A stretch of DNA of 64,000 nucleotides from Microbispora rosea (GCF_900156315.1 NZ_FTNI01000009.1:203961-267960); one strand, 5' to 3'. Numbered from the stretch's first letter, positions 8,002-16,495 are shown. Notes: generated from the letters alone by a model not told the origin. Made by a program: numbers and translations.

Positions 8002-8145
8002 ATGAGCGTGCACGTCCACGTCCGACTCAACGACGGTTACGCCGTCACCGAGGACGGCCAGCTGCTGGAGCGGAGCAGTTGCCACTGCGGCGCCTCCTGG
8101 GAGACGACCTACCAGGTGGACGAGGGCGAGCCCGAGAGCATCTGA
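8002..8145 (+). CDS. Small CHC-motif protein of unknown function (47 residues)
   Basis: This short gene encodes a 47-residue, acidic protein starting MSVHVHVRLNDGYAVTEDG and containing SSCHCGASWETTYQVDEGE. The Cys-His-Cys-Gly knot looks able to bind a metal, though only two cysteines are present. GAAGG lies about 10 nt before the ATG. Codon use is typical of the neighbourhood (G/C at third positions), which supports real coding. It follows an AT-rich promoter-like region with a half NsrR-like site. I do not recognise the family. Confidence 0.6.
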   Translation: MSVHVHVRLNDGYAVTEDGQLLERSSCHCGASWETTYQVDEGEPESI

Positions 8146-8179
8146 CCACCGCGGCCGCTCCGCCGGCGGCCGCCCGACC

Positions 8180-8765
8180 TCACCGGTCGCCGCGGGCGAT
8201 GATCTCCAGCAGCGCGCGGTGCGTCTCCCGGTCGGCCGCCACGACGAGCCCGCCCGCGCCGGTGTGCAGCGGCTCCCCGTGGACGCCGGTCACCACGCAA
8301 CCGGCGGCCTGGCACAGCGCGATCCCGCTCGCGAAGTGCACGCTGTCACGCAGGTGGCCGTCGGTGACGTACGCGGCGCGCCGGCCGGCGGCGACCCACG
8401 CCACCGCCAGGGTGGTGGAGACGACCCGCGGGCGGAAGCGCTCGGCGAAACCCGGGTCGGCGAGGAGCCCGGTGGCCCGGAAGGCCGGCGCGTTCGGGAA
8501 CGGCGGATCGAGGTTGACGTCCACCAGTCGCGACTCGGCCGACGGCCTGAGCCGCTCGTCCCCGGCCTCGCGGCGGACGTACGCGTGAGCGCCGTCCGTC
8601 CAGAACGCCTCACCGGCGAAGGGGGCGGCGCAGGCCGCCGCCGTGACGGCGGAAGTCGTCCGGGGACTTGGCCACGCGGGTCAGCGATGTCCCCCACATG
8701 GCGCGTACGACGGCTGCTCCGGCCTGGGCCGCCGTCAGGGCCAGTTCCTCGTCTGTGATCGGCAC
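8180..8765 (-). pseudogene. Inositol monophosphatase family gene with internal deletion and frameshift
   Basis: Two pieces of one family lie in adjacent frames. The 5' piece, from GTG at 8765, reads ITDEELALTAAQAGAAVVRAMWG then RVAKSPDDF, like the first 40 residues of actinobacterial IMPase proteins, and stops at 8604-8606. The 3' piece, one frame over, resumes as TAAACAAPFAGEAFWTDGAH and runs to GIALCQAAGCVVTGVHGEP and the normal C-terminus at 8180. The middle section, which should hold the metal-binding EE and DPxxGT motifs, is missing. A deletion around 8650 explains both the loss and the frame change. The remnant cannot be an active phosphatase. Confidence 0.7.
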
Positions 8766-8887
8766 GAGGACAGGACTACCACGACCCCCGGCGGCTTCGT
8801 GAGGCGCGGTGCGGCCCTCTCCCCAAGGCGATCGGTTCTCACTAGTCTGATCCAGAAGTTTCCTCTGTTCAGGTGCTGGAGCCGCTC

Positions 8888-10492
8888 ATGTCCCCCGCCT
8901 CGCCGGATGTCGCCCTCGCCCGCCGCCAGTCGCTCGCGGACCTGCTCCGGCGCTCCGCCCGGCGGCATCCCGCCCGGCTGGCCGTCGCGGACGCCGCGCA
9001 GGTTCGCACCTACGCGGAGCTCGACGAGGACGTCACGCGGGTGGCGGGCGCGCTGACCGCCCGGGGCGTGCGTCCCGGGGACCGCGTGGCCGTGCTCTCG
9101 CGCAACAGCGTGGACTACGTGCGGACCATCTTCGGCGTGGCCCGCGCCGGGGCCGTCCTCGTGCCGGTCAACTTCATGCTCGGCGCCGCCGAGATCGCCT
9201 ACGTCCTGTCCCACTCCGGCGCGGTCGCGCTGATCGCGCAGGACGCGCTGCTGCCGGTGGCGCGGGACGCGGCCAAGCAGGCCGCCGGACTGCGGCTGCG
9301 CATGGTGTACGGCACGGCGCCCGAGGAGGGCTGGGAGCCGTTCGACGCGTTGCTGGTGGAGGACGCGGCCGAGCCGGTCGTGCCGATCGGGCCCGACGAC
9401 CCCGCGCAGATCCTTTACACCTCGGGCACGGAGTCTCGCCCGAAGGGCGCCGTGCTGTCGCACGCCGCGCTGATCGCCCAGTACGCGAGCTGCGTCATCG
9501 ACGGCGGCATGACCCGCGACGACGTCGAACTGCACGCGATGCCCCTGTTCCACTGCGCCCAGCAGCACTGCTTCCTGGTGCCGGACATCCAGCTCGGCGC
9601 CTCCAGCCACATCCTTCCCGGGGCCGACCCGGCCACCGTGCTGGAGGCGATCGAGCGCCACCGCGTGACCAAGTTCTTCGCGCCGCCCACGGTGTGGATC
9701 TCGCTGCTGCGCCACCCGGACTTCGGCCGGCGCGATCTGTCCTCACTGCGCAAGGGCTACTACGGCGCGGCGATCATGCCGGTCGAGGTGCTGCGGGAGA
9801 TCGGCGAGCGGCTGCCGGACGTGCGCCTGTGGAACTTCTACGGCCAGACCGAGATGGCGCCGGTCGCGGTGATGCTCCAGCCGGAGGACCAGATCCGCAA
9901 GGCGGGCTCGGCCGGCCAGGCCGCGCTGAACGTCGAGACGCGGGTCGTGGACGCCGACGGGAACGACGTCCCTCCCGGCGAGATCGGGGAGATCGTGCAC
10001 CGCAGCCCGCACGCGATCCTCGGCTACCTGGACGACCCCGGGAAGACCGCCGAGGCCTTCCGCGGCGGCTGGTTCCACTCGGGTGACCTCGGGGTGATGG
10101 ACGAGGAGGGCTACCTCACGGTCGTCGACCGGATCAAGGACATGATCAAGACCGGCGGGGAGAACGTCGCCAGCCGCGAGGTCGAGGAGGTGGTCTACGA
10201 GCATCCGGCGGTCGCGGAGGTGGCCGTCGTCGGGGTCCGCCACCCGAGCTGGATCGAGGCGGTCGTCGCGATCGTGGTGACCAGGCCGGGCACGACCGTC
10301 ACCGAGGAGGAGCTGCGGGCCCACGTCCGGGCGCGGCTGGCCGCGTTCAAGGTGCCCAAGGCCGTCGCGTTCGTGGACGCGCTGCCGAAGAACCCCAGCG
10401 GCAAGATCCTCAAGCGCGAGCTCAGGGACCGCCACGCCGCCCTGGCCGGCCGCATCCCCGGCGCGCGGCTTCCGGGCGGTCAGGAGGGGTAG
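8888..10492 (+). CDS. Acyl-CoA synthetase (AMP-forming, fatty-acid-CoA ligase type)
   Basis: The 534-residue enzyme has the ANL adenylation motifs: ILYTSGTESRPKGAVLSH (P-loop), FYGQTEMAP, WFHSGDLGVMDEEGYLTVVDR and the C-terminal lysine in NPSGKILKREL. It activates a carboxylic acid as acyl-AMP and then makes the CoA thioester in the cytosol; the substrate is not readable, but the overall pattern fits medium- or long-chain fatty acids. ATG at 8888 is preferred over GTG at 8873 because GGAG lies 6 nt upstream. Its 3' end overlaps the convergent pcm-like gene by 13 bp. Confidence 0.9.
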   Translation: MSPASPDVALARRQSLADLLRRSARRHPARLAVADAAQVRTYAELDEDVTRVAGALTARGVRPGDRVAVLSRNSVDYVRTIFGVARAGAVLVPVNFMLGAAEIAYVLSHSGAVALIAQDALLPVARDAAKQAAGLRLRMVYGTAPEEGWEPFDALLVEDAAEPVVPIGPDDPAQILYTSGTESRPKGAVLSHAALIAQYASCVIDGGMTRDDVELHAMPLFHCAQQHCFLVPDIQLGASSHILPGADPATVLEAIERHRVTKFFAPPTVWISLLRHPDFGRRDLSSLRKGYYGAAIMPVEVLREIGERLPDVRLWNFYGQTEMAPVAVMLQPEDQIRKAGSAGQAALNVETRVVDADGNDVPPGEIGEIVHRSPHAILGYLDDPGKTAEAFRGGWFHSGDLGVMDEEGYLTVVDRIKDMIKTGGENVASREVEEVVYEHPAVAEVAVVGVRHPSWIEAVVAIVVTRPGTTVTEEELRAHVRARLAAFKVPKAVAFVDALPKNPSGKILKRELRDRHAALAGRIPGARLPGGQEG

Positions 10493-11136
10493 CCGTAGCG
10501 GCCGTGGAGGCGGACGAAGCGGGCCAGCATGAGAACCTGGCGCGGTTCGAGGCCGATGACCGTGCGCTCGAACAGCACGACCTCCTCCCGGCCGCCCGTG
10601 CCGATGGGCTGCACCAGGCGTCCGCCGAGCCGCAACTGCTCCACCAGCGGCGCGGGGACCGTGGGAAAGGCGGCCGAGACGATGACGGCGTCGTAGGGGG
10701 CCTGCTCGGGCACCCCCCGGCCGCCGTCGCCGACGAGCACCTCCACGTTGCGGATGCCCTGCCGGGCGAGGTTTCGGCGCGCCCCGCGCACCAGGTCGGG
10801 CCACAGCTCGACGCTGACCACGTCGGCGGTCATGCGGGCGAGCAGCGCGGTCTGGTAGCCGAGACCGCTGCCGACCTCCAGCACGTGCTCCCGGCCGGTC
10901 AGGCCGAGTCCCTCGATCATCGTGGCCGACAGCGACGGCTGGGTGGTCACCTGCCCGTGCGCGATGGGGATCGGCACGTCCTCGTACGCGTGGGCGACGT
11001 GTTCGGCGGGGACGAAACCGGCCCTCGGGGTCGAGCGCACGGCCCGGAGCAGGCGCTCGTCGCGCACGCCCACCGCCCGGACGGCCCGGACGAGGTCTTC
11101 GGGACAGGCGGCTGCGGTCACGTCCACCACGCTCAC
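10480..11136 (-). CDS. pcm: Protein-L-isoaspartate O-methyltransferase
   Basis: The 218-residue protein has the PCMT signature: FVPAEHVAHAYEDVPIPIAHGQ, then TTQPSLSATMIEGL and the SAM loop VLEVGSGLGYQTALLA, followed by VELWPDL and the AFPTVPAPLVEQLRLGGRLVQPIG region. It methylates isoaspartyl residues to start repair of aged proteins. Length fits the family (about 210-220). Its last 13 bases overlap the end of the acyl-CoA synthetase gene on the other strand. It lies downstream, on the same strand, of the isochorismatase-like gene, separated by a repeat-rich gap of about 160 bp. Confidence 0.88.
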   Translation of the reverse strand: MSVVDVTAAACPEDLVRAVRAVGVRDERLLRAVRSTPRAGFVPAEHVAHAYEDVPIPIAHGQVTTQPSLSATMIEGLGLTGREHVLEVGSGLGYQTALLARMTADVVSVELWPDLVRGARRNLARQGIRNVEVLVGDGGRGVPEQAPYDAVIVSAAFPTVPAPLVEQLRLGGRLVQPIGTGGREEVVLFERTVIGLEPRQVLMLARFVRLHGRYGYPS

Positions 11137-11244
11137 GTTCGGCGGTGAGCGGCGCCGTCCCCCGCGGCCCGCTCAACCCCGGTGATGCCCCCGCAGCCGC
11201 GCCGGAACCCCAGCCCGCGCCGGAACATGAGCCCGCACCCGAAC

Positions 11245-11292
11245 CTCAGTCGCGCCGGAACTCAGTCGCGCCGGAGCTCAGTCGCGCCGGCA
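11245..11292. repeat. Three tandem 16-bp repeats in the gap before pcm
   Basis: CTCAGTCGCGCCGGAA is repeated at 11245, 11261 and 11277 with one or two changes in the later copies; degenerate copies extend upstream to about 11195. The tract ends 3 bp before the stop of the isochorismatase-like gene. It has no spacer structure, so it is a simple tandem array, not a CRISPR. Confidence 0.75.
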
Positions 11293-11294
11293 CC

Positions 11295-11861
11295 TCAGCC
11301 CGCGTCGGCGGCGAAGGTCACCTCCGCCGTGCCGACGGTCCCCCCGCGGCGGCCGGGGGCACTCTGCCACTGCCAGTAGAGGTTCGTGTGCGCGATCACC
11401 TGCTCGGGGGACGGCGCGCCGTAGGCGGTGAGGTCCTCGGTGGTGTGTGCGTCGCCGACCAGCGTCACGTCGTATCCCCGGACGAACGCCCCGTGGAGGG
11501 TCGAGCGGATGCACGCGTCGGTCTGGGCGCCCGTGACGACGAGACGGCCCACCCCGCGCTCGGCGAGCAGCGCCTCCAGGTCGGTGTCCTCGAACGAGTC
11601 GCCGTACCTCTTGTGGACGAGCGGCTCCGCGTCCTCGCGGACCAGCTCGGGCACGTACTGCCAGTTCTCGCTGCCCCGCTGGAGATCGTGGTCGTCGGAG
11701 TGCTGCACCCAGATCACCGGCACGTCCTCCGCGCGCGCCTTGCCGATCAGGGTGTCGATGTTCGCGATCACCGCGTCGCGGTGGGGGGCGCCGGCCACCA
11801 CGCCGTTCTGGACGTCGACGACCAGCAGCGCGGTGTTCGGGCGATCGGCAAGAGTGGTCAT
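11295..11861 (-). CDS. Isochorismatase-family cysteine hydrolase
   Basis: This 188-residue alpha/beta hydrolase has the expected triad: Asp in ALLVVDVQNGVV, Lys in VHKRYGDSF and Cys in VTGAQTDACIRST. The family includes nicotinamidases and other amide hydrolases; this copy lacks features that single out nicotinamidase, so the substrate stays open. The start at 11861 gives the usual short N-terminus MTTLADRP; an upstream in-frame ATG at 11921 would add a charged extension. It is divergent from nsrR with about 120 bp between them, and the NsrR-like operator lies in that gap. Confidence 0.85.
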   Translation of the reverse strand: MTTLADRPNTALLVVDVQNGVVAGAPHRDAVIANIDTLIGKARAEDVPVIWVQHSDDHDLQRGSENWQYVPELVREDAEPLVHKRYGDSFEDTDLEALLAERGVGRLVVTGAQTDACIRSTLHGAFVRGYDVTLVGDAHTTEDLTAYGAPSPEQVIAHTNLYWQWQSAPGRRGGTVGTAEVTFAADAG

Positions 11862-11944
11862 GGGATTCCCGTTCTCGTCGCGGACCTCGTGTCGTCTCAC
11901 CCTAGAACCGGCCACCGACATTCAGCCTGCGTACGAAGCACCCC

Positions 11945-11969
11945 AAATTGGAGTGCTACATGCCGATTT
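11945..11969. promoter_or_regulatory. 25-bp NsrR-type operator upstream of nsrR
   Basis: An imperfect 12-1-12 inverted repeat starts AAATTGGAGTG and ends CATGCCGATTT, with 8 of 12 pairs symmetrical. It has the same length and outer bases as the site before the flavohaemoglobin gene. A possible -10 (TAGCGT, 11972-11977) follows directly, which would put the transcript start at or near the GTG of nsrR. Autoregulation is the inference. Confidence 0.6.
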
Positions 11970-11984
11970 GCTAGCGTCTGAGGT

Positions 11985-12413
11985 GTGCGGTTGACGAAGT
12001 TCACGGACCTGGCCCTGCGTGTCACCATGCGCCTGGCGGTCCTGGACCCGGGGGCGTCACTCACCACCCGCCAGGTGGCCGACGCGATGGCGATCCCCTA
12101 CAACCACACCGCCAAGGCCATCGCCCGCCTGCAGCACCTCGGCATCGTGGAGGCCCGCCGGGGGCGCGGGGGCGGCCTGGAGCTGACCGAGTTCGGCCGT
12201 ACGGCCTCGATCGGCTGGTTGGTCCGCGAGCTTGAGGGAGAGGAGGAGGTCGTCACCTGCGAGGGGGAGATCCCCTGTCCGCTGCGGGCCGTCTGCAGCC
12301 TGCGCGGGGCGCTGCGCGCGGCGCAGCAGGCCTTCTACGCCTCCCTCGATCCCATCACGGTGGACCAACTGACCTCCTCGTCGACGAGGCCGGTGCTGCT
12401 CAGCCTCTCCTGA
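11985..12413 (+). CDS. nsrR: NsrR-type Rrf2-family nitric-oxide-sensing repressor
   Basis: The 142-residue protein begins with the Rrf2 winged helix (RLTKFTDLALRVTMRLAVL and TTRQVADAMAIPYNHTAKAIARLQHLGIVEARRGRGGG). It then has three cysteines in CEGEIPCPLRAVC at residues 92, 98 and 104, the C-x5-C-x5-C pattern that holds the Fe-S cluster of NsrR. Nitric oxide damages the cluster and releases the DNA. The neighbouring hmp gene and the two matching operators fit this role closely. The GTG start gives the family N-terminus; no ribosome binding site is seen, so the message may be leaderless. Confidence 0.92.
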   Translation: MRLTKFTDLALRVTMRLAVLDPGASLTTRQVADAMAIPYNHTAKAIARLQHLGIVEARRGRGGGLELTEFGRTASIGWLVRELEGEEEVVTCEGEIPCPLRAVCSLRGALRAAQQAFYASLDPITVDQLTSSSTRPVLLSLS

Positions 12414-12451
12414 CCTGCACAAATGGGAAGAACAAGCAGGTTCATGGCGTT

Positions 12452-12476
12452 AAATTTGCATCTTAGATACCAATTT
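12452..12476. promoter_or_regulatory. 25-bp NsrR-type operator overlapping the hmp leader
   Basis: AAATTTGCATCT, a central T, then AGATACCAATTT form a 12-1-12 inverted repeat with 10 of 12 pairs symmetrical. It abuts the ribosome binding site GGAGG (12477-12481) of hmp, so bound repressor would cover the promoter and leader. Read on the minus strand, it matches the nsrR site at 16 or more of 25 positions. Confidence 0.75.
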
Positions 12477-12486
12477 GGAGGATCTC

Positions 12487-13701
12487 ATGCTCTCCCCGGA
12501 GTCGGCCGCGACCATCCGCGCGACCCTGCCCGTGATCGCGGGCGCGATCCAGGACATCACCGCCCGCTTCTACGACACCATGTTCGCCGACAACCCCGAG
12601 CTGCTGCGCGACCTGTTCAACCGCGGCAACCAGGCCAACGGGGAGCAGCGCGTCGCGCTCGCGGGCTCGATCGCCGCGTTCGCGACCGTGCTGGTGGAGC
12701 GTCCTGGGGAGCTTCCCGGCACGATGCTCTCCAGGATCGCCAACAAGCACGCCTCTCTCGGCGTCACCGAGGAGCAGTACGCCGTGGTGCACAAGTACCT
12801 GTTCGGCGCGATCGGCGAGGTGCTGGGCGACGCCGTGACGCCCGAGGTCGCCCAGGCGTGGGACGAGGTCTACTGGCTCATGGCCGAGACGCTGATCGGC
12901 CTGGAGCGTGCCCTCTACCGCGAGGCGGGCCGGGGCTGGACGCGGGCCACGGTGATCGAGCGCCGTGACGAGACGGCCGACGTGGTCGCCTTCCTCCTGC
13001 GCCCGGACCTGCCGATGCCCTTCCGGCCGGGTCAGTACGTCAGCGTGCAGGTGACGCTGCCCGACGGGGCGCGGCAGATCCGGCAGTACAGCCTGTCGAA
13101 CGCCCCGCAGCGCGGCGACTGGCGGATCACGGTCAAGCGGGTGCGCGACGAGGGAGCACCCGAGGGCGAGGTCTCCAACTGGCTGTACGGGCATGTCCGG
13201 GCCGGTGACGTGCTCTCGGTGTCCGCGCCCTTCGGCGACCTGACCCTGCCCGAGGGCGACGGCCCGCTGCTGCTCGCCTCGGCGGGGATCGGGGTCACCC
13301 CCATCCTGTCGATGCTCGACCACCTGGCCGCCACGGGGTCGGAGCGACGGGTGCTGGTCGTGCACGCCGACCGCTCGCCGGACGCGCACGTCCATCGCGA
13401 GGAGCTCGCGGACCTGGTCGCGGCCCTGCCCGGCGCCACCCTTCACCGGTGGTACGAGGACCTGCCGCTGGACCAGGTGGACGACGCGGCGCACGCCGCC
13501 GGCCATGTCGCCGGCCATGTCACCGCGCTGGGCCGGGCCGACCTATCGGCGATCGACCTGCCCGGGGACGTCGTGGCCTGCCTGTGCGGGCCGCTGCCGT
13601 TCATGCGGGCCGTGCGCGCGCAGCTGGTCGAGCTGGGCGTGCCCGCATCCGGCATCCACTACGAGGTGTTCGGCCCCGACCTGTGGATCGCGGCCGCCTG
13701 A
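12487..13701 (+). CDS. hmp: Flavohaemoglobin (nitric oxide dioxygenase)
   Basis: The 404-residue protein joins a globin domain (about 1-140) to a ferredoxin-reductase module. The globin has the B-helix Tyr in DITARFY and the proximal His at residue 88 in NKHASLGV. The reductase part has the FAD motif RQYSLSN, the NAD(P)H-binding GIGVTPILSML and the terminal CGPLPFM. It oxidises NO to nitrate using O2 and NAD(P)H, protecting against nitrosative stress. Length matches the family (about 400). ATG at 12487, behind GGAGG, is chosen. Control by the adjacent NsrR is strongly indicated by the operator abutting the ribosome binding site. Confidence 0.95.
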   Translation: MLSPESAATIRATLPVIAGAIQDITARFYDTMFADNPELLRDLFNRGNQANGEQRVALAGSIAAFATVLVERPGELPGTMLSRIANKHASLGVTEEQYAVVHKYLFGAIGEVLGDAVTPEVAQAWDEVYWLMAETLIGLERALYREAGRGWTRATVIERRDETADVVAFLLRPDLPMPFRPGQYVSVQVTLPDGARQIRQYSLSNAPQRGDWRITVKRVRDEGAPEGEVSNWLYGHVRAGDVLSVSAPFGDLTLPEGDGPLLLASAGIGVTPILSMLDHLAATGSERRVLVVHADRSPDAHVHREELADLVAALPGATLHRWYEDLPLDQVDDAAHAAGHVAGHVTALGRADLSAIDLPGDVVACLCGPLPFMRAVRAQLVELGVPASGIHYEVFGPDLWIAAA

Positions 13702-13743
13702 TCCGGTGACCGGCCCGCCGCCCGCCCGCGGCGGGCCCTCCCA

Positions 13744-13795
13744 CCGCGCTTTCTCAGCGGGCCCTCTCGCCGCGCTTTCTCACCGCGCTTTCCCA
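13744..13795. repeat. Three copies of a 13-bp motif downstream of hmp
   Basis: CCGCGCTTTCTCA occurs at 13744 and 13770, and CCGCGCTTTCCCA directly follows at 13783. The 104-bp gap between convergent hmp and methyltransferase genes consists largely of this and GGGCCC-type runs. No clear terminator hairpin is visible. Confidence 0.6.
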
Positions 13796-13805
13796 CCGGG
13801 CCCGG

Positions 13806-14615
13806 TCAGCGCAGCAGGCCGACGCCGACGTAGCCGTCCACGCCCGGGATCCTCGGCAGCCTCGGCTCGTCGGGCTCCGGCCGCCACTCCTCTGTCACGA
13901 CCAGACCCGGCTCCACCAGGTCGAACCCGTCGAAGAACCGCAGCAGTTCCGCGTGGGTCCGCGGGGTGACCGCCCCGGCGGAGGTGTTCTTGTACAGCTC
14001 GCGTCCCTCGCGGATCTTCTCCTCGTCGAGGTCGCCGTACGACAGGTGGCTGATGGCCATCGCGCTTCCGGGGGCGAGCCGGTCGCGCAGCGTGGCGACG
14101 ATGCGCTCGGCGTCCCCGGTGTCCGGGACGAAGTGCAGCACGGCCACCATGAGCAGGCCCACCGGCTTGCCGAAGTCGATGTGCTCGGTGATCCGGGGGT
14201 CGCCGAGGATGGCCTCGGGCTCGCGCAGGTCGCCGTCCACGACGATCGTCTGGCTGTTGTCGGCCAGCAGGGCCCGGCCGTGGGCCAGCACGATCGGGTC
14301 GTTGTCGACGTAGACCACCCGCGCGTCGGGGGCTTCGCGGAGCGCGACCTGATGGACGTTCTCCTGCGTCGGCAGCCCGGCGCCGATGTCGAGAAACTGG
14401 CGGATGCCCTCCCGGGCCATGAGGGTCACGGCCCGGCGGAGGAAGCGCCTGTTGGTCTGCACGCCTTCCCGCGCGTTCGGGGTCAGCTCGATGAGCTTCT
14501 CGGCCGCCGCCCGGTCCACGGCGAAATTGTCCTTGCCGCCGAGGAGGTAGTCGTAGATCCGGGCGACGCTGGGGATCGTCACGTCGATTCCCGGGGGACC
14601 CTGCTCCATGTTCAT
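13806..14615 (-). CDS. DUF574-type S-adenosyl methyltransferase (paralogue 2)
   Basis: The 269-residue protein shares all hallmarks with the copy at 3748-4572: PSVARIYDYLLGGKDNFAVD near the start, FLDIGAGLPTQENVHQVAL for SAM binding, VVYVDNDPIVLAHGRALLAD and a closing DLVEPGLVVTEEWRPE block. The reaction of the family is unknown. Start ATG at 14615 follows AGGGGCAGGG; another ATG six bases further in is also possible. Two divergent paralogues within 10 kb are common in actinomycetes, which often hold many copies. Confidence 0.85.
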   Translation of the reverse strand: MNMEQGPPGIDVTIPSVARIYDYLLGGKDNFAVDRAAAEKLIELTPNAREGVQTNRRFLRRAVTLMAREGIRQFLDIGAGLPTQENVHQVALREAPDARVVYVDNDPIVLAHGRALLADNSQTIVVDGDLREPEAILGDPRITEHIDFGKPVGLLMVAVLHFVPDTGDAERIVATLRDRLAPGSAMAISHLSYGDLDEEKIREGRELYKNTSAGAVTPRTHAELLRFFDGFDLVEPGLVVTEEWRPEPDEPRLPRIPGVDGYVGVGLLR

Positions 14616-14744
14616 CCCTGCCCCTGATGCGCTCGTACCTTGATCAACGGTATCCGATAAGTCGGAATTCGGCGCGTCAAAGGCGGAGTTGACCGGCACG
14701 CGCCGAGGACACGGCCGGTCAACCCCGTAGCACGGCGGGCCCCC

Positions 14745-16202
14745 TCAGTCCCCCGCCGGGCGCTCACCCCCCGGGGTGCCGGCGACCAGGATGTCGACCG
14801 GGCCCGTCGTGACAGGAGCGGTGACGACCGGGTCGGTGATGAAGTCGCGCATCCAGTGGAAGCTGGCCTTCGGCGTGCGCACCTGGGTGTCGTAGTCCAC
14901 GTGCACCAGCCCGAACCTGGCGGAGTAGCCCCGCGCCCACTCGAAGTTGTCCATCAGCGACCAGCAGAAGTAGCCCCGCACGTCCGCGCCGGCCTCCATC
15001 GCGTCGCGGGTCGCGGTCAGGTGGTCGCGCAGGTAGTCGATGCGCCCGCTGTCCTCGATCACGCCGTCGTCGCCGTACCCGTTCTCCGTGATGTAGACGG
15101 GCGGCAGGTCCGGATAGCGGGAGGTCAGCCCGACGAGGGTCTCGTACAGCCCCTCGGGCTCCACCACCCAGCCCAGCCCGCTGGTGCGCGCGTCCTCCGG
15201 CGTGACCGTGCGCACGCCCAGGTCGAACGCCGAGCGCAGGGCAGGGTCGGCCTCCTCGTACGGCGCGGCCTCCACGTGCAGCCGGTAGTAGTAGTTCACC
15301 CCGAGGAAGTCCAGCGGCGCGCCGATGACGTCCAGGTCGCCGTCCCTGCGGAAGGAGAAGTCGGTGATCCGGCCGAACGTCTCCCCCATGTCGGCGGCGT
15401 AGGCCCCGCCGAACAGCGGTTCGGTGAACTGCCGGTTGACCAGCAGATCCATCCGCCGCGCGGCCCGGACGTCCTCCGGCGAGGAGGTCACCGGGACGGT
15501 CGGCGACATGTTGAGCGTCACCCCGATCTGCTGACCGGGCCTGGCCATCTCGCGCAGGCGCGCGACGGCCAGGCCGTGGCCGAGCAGCAGGTGGTGGGCC
15601 GCGGCCAGCGCGCCGTGCCCCTCCTTGGCGCCCGGCGCGTGCCGGCCCTCGCCGTAGCCGACGATGGACGAGCAGTAGGGCTCGTTGAGCGTGATCCAGT
15701 TCGAGACCGAGCCGCCGAGCGCGTCGTACATCACCTCGGCGTAGTCGGCGAAGCGCTCGGCGGTGTCGCGGACCCGCCAGCCCCCGCGGTCTTCCAGCGC
15801 CTGCGGCAGGTCCCAGTGGTAGAGGGTCACGTACGGCTCGATTCCGCCCTCGCGCAGGGCGTCGACGAGCCGCCGGTAGAAGTCGAGCCCTCGCCGGTTC
15901 ACCGGTCCGCGGCCGTCGGGCAGCACCCGCGGCCACGCAACGGAGAATCGGTAGGCCCCCGCCCCCAGGTCTTTCATGAGATCGACATCCTCTTGCCAGC
16001 GGTGATAGTGGTCGCAGGCGAACTCACCCGACTCGCCCCGTGCCACCGCGCCGGGCACCCGGCAGAAGGTGTCCCAAATCGAGGGCCCCCGGCCGTCGGT
16101 GTCGACGGCCCCCTCTATCTGGTACGCCGCGGTGGCCGTGCCCCACACGAAGCCGGCGGGAAAGGTCCGCGGCATGGCGAGGCGTTCGTCGGTCGCCGTC
16201 AT
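14745..16202 (-). CDS. Family GH1 beta-glucosidase
   Basis: The 485-residue enzyme shows the GH1 N-terminal signature FPAGFVWGTATAAYQIEG, the acid/base Glu at residue 174 in ITLNEPYCSS and the nucleophile Glu at residue 373 in VYITENGYGDDG. It hydrolyses beta-glucosides (for example cellobiose) by a retaining mechanism, probably in the cytosol since no signal peptide is present. ATG at 16202 follows GGAGC; the frame stays open upstream to 16454, but that part is not family-like. It is divergent from a LacI regulator, which probably controls it in response to a sugar. Confidence 0.93.
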   Translation of the reverse strand: MTATDERLAMPRTFPAGFVWGTATAAYQIEGAVDTDGRGPSIWDTFCRVPGAVARGESGEFACDHYHRWQEDVDLMKDLGAGAYRFSVAWPRVLPDGRGPVNRRGLDFYRRLVDALREGGIEPYVTLYHWDLPQALEDRGGWRVRDTAERFADYAEVMYDALGGSVSNWITLNEPYCSSIVGYGEGRHAPGAKEGHGALAAAHHLLLGHGLAVARLREMARPGQQIGVTLNMSPTVPVTSSPEDVRAARRMDLLVNRQFTEPLFGGAYAADMGETFGRITDFSFRRDGDLDVIGAPLDFLGVNYYYRLHVEAAPYEEADPALRSAFDLGVRTVTPEDARTSGLGWVVEPEGLYETLVGLTSRYPDLPPVYITENGYGDDGVIEDSGRIDYLRDHLTATRDAMEAGADVRGYFCWSLMDNFEWARGYSARFGLVHVDYDTQVRTPKASFHWMRDFITDPVVTAPVTTGPVDILVAGTPGGERPAGD

Positions 16203-16473
16203 TCCGTCTTTGCTCCAGGTTCCGTGCCCGCTTCGGTGAACAGCCCGGGCACGGCGGCATGCCGTGCGGGCGATGGGACCGTTCCCCCGAAGGCCGCGGG
16301 ACCCGCCGAGCCGTACGGCGGGCACATACGCGGGCAGACGGAGTTCCGCAGCGGACACCTGAACTCCCTCGCAGGAGAAAGGGAAGCGGCTGCGAGACAC
16401 GATGGCGGCCGGGCCCGTGGCAACGAAAAAGCACCAGCCGATGTCCGCCATCACACATAAGAAGACGGGACGT

Positions 16474-16495
16474 TGTCAAGTCACGAAAACGTGAC
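16474..16495 (-). promoter_or_regulatory. -35 element and adjoining palindrome of the beta-glucosidase promoter
   Basis: On the minus strand TTGACA (16479-16474) makes a perfect -35 element. It directly abuts GTCACG-AAAA-CGTGAC (16480-16495), a perfect inverted repeat. The -10 element is unclear. If used, the transcript has a long leader of more than 200 nt before the ATG. The 399-bp gap between the two divergent genes otherwise holds only the lacI promoter and operators. Confidence 0.5.

Noticed and set aside
11195..11292. Possible CRISPR-like array in the gap before pcm
   Set aside because: Repeats are 16 bp and directly adjacent, with no unique spacers or cas genes.
16203..16454. N-terminal extension of the beta-glucosidase as a signal peptide
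   Set aside because: The extension has a Cys/Phe-rich start but then a basic, low-complexity segment unlike a signal peptide, and GH1 enzymes of this type start at FPAGFVWG.
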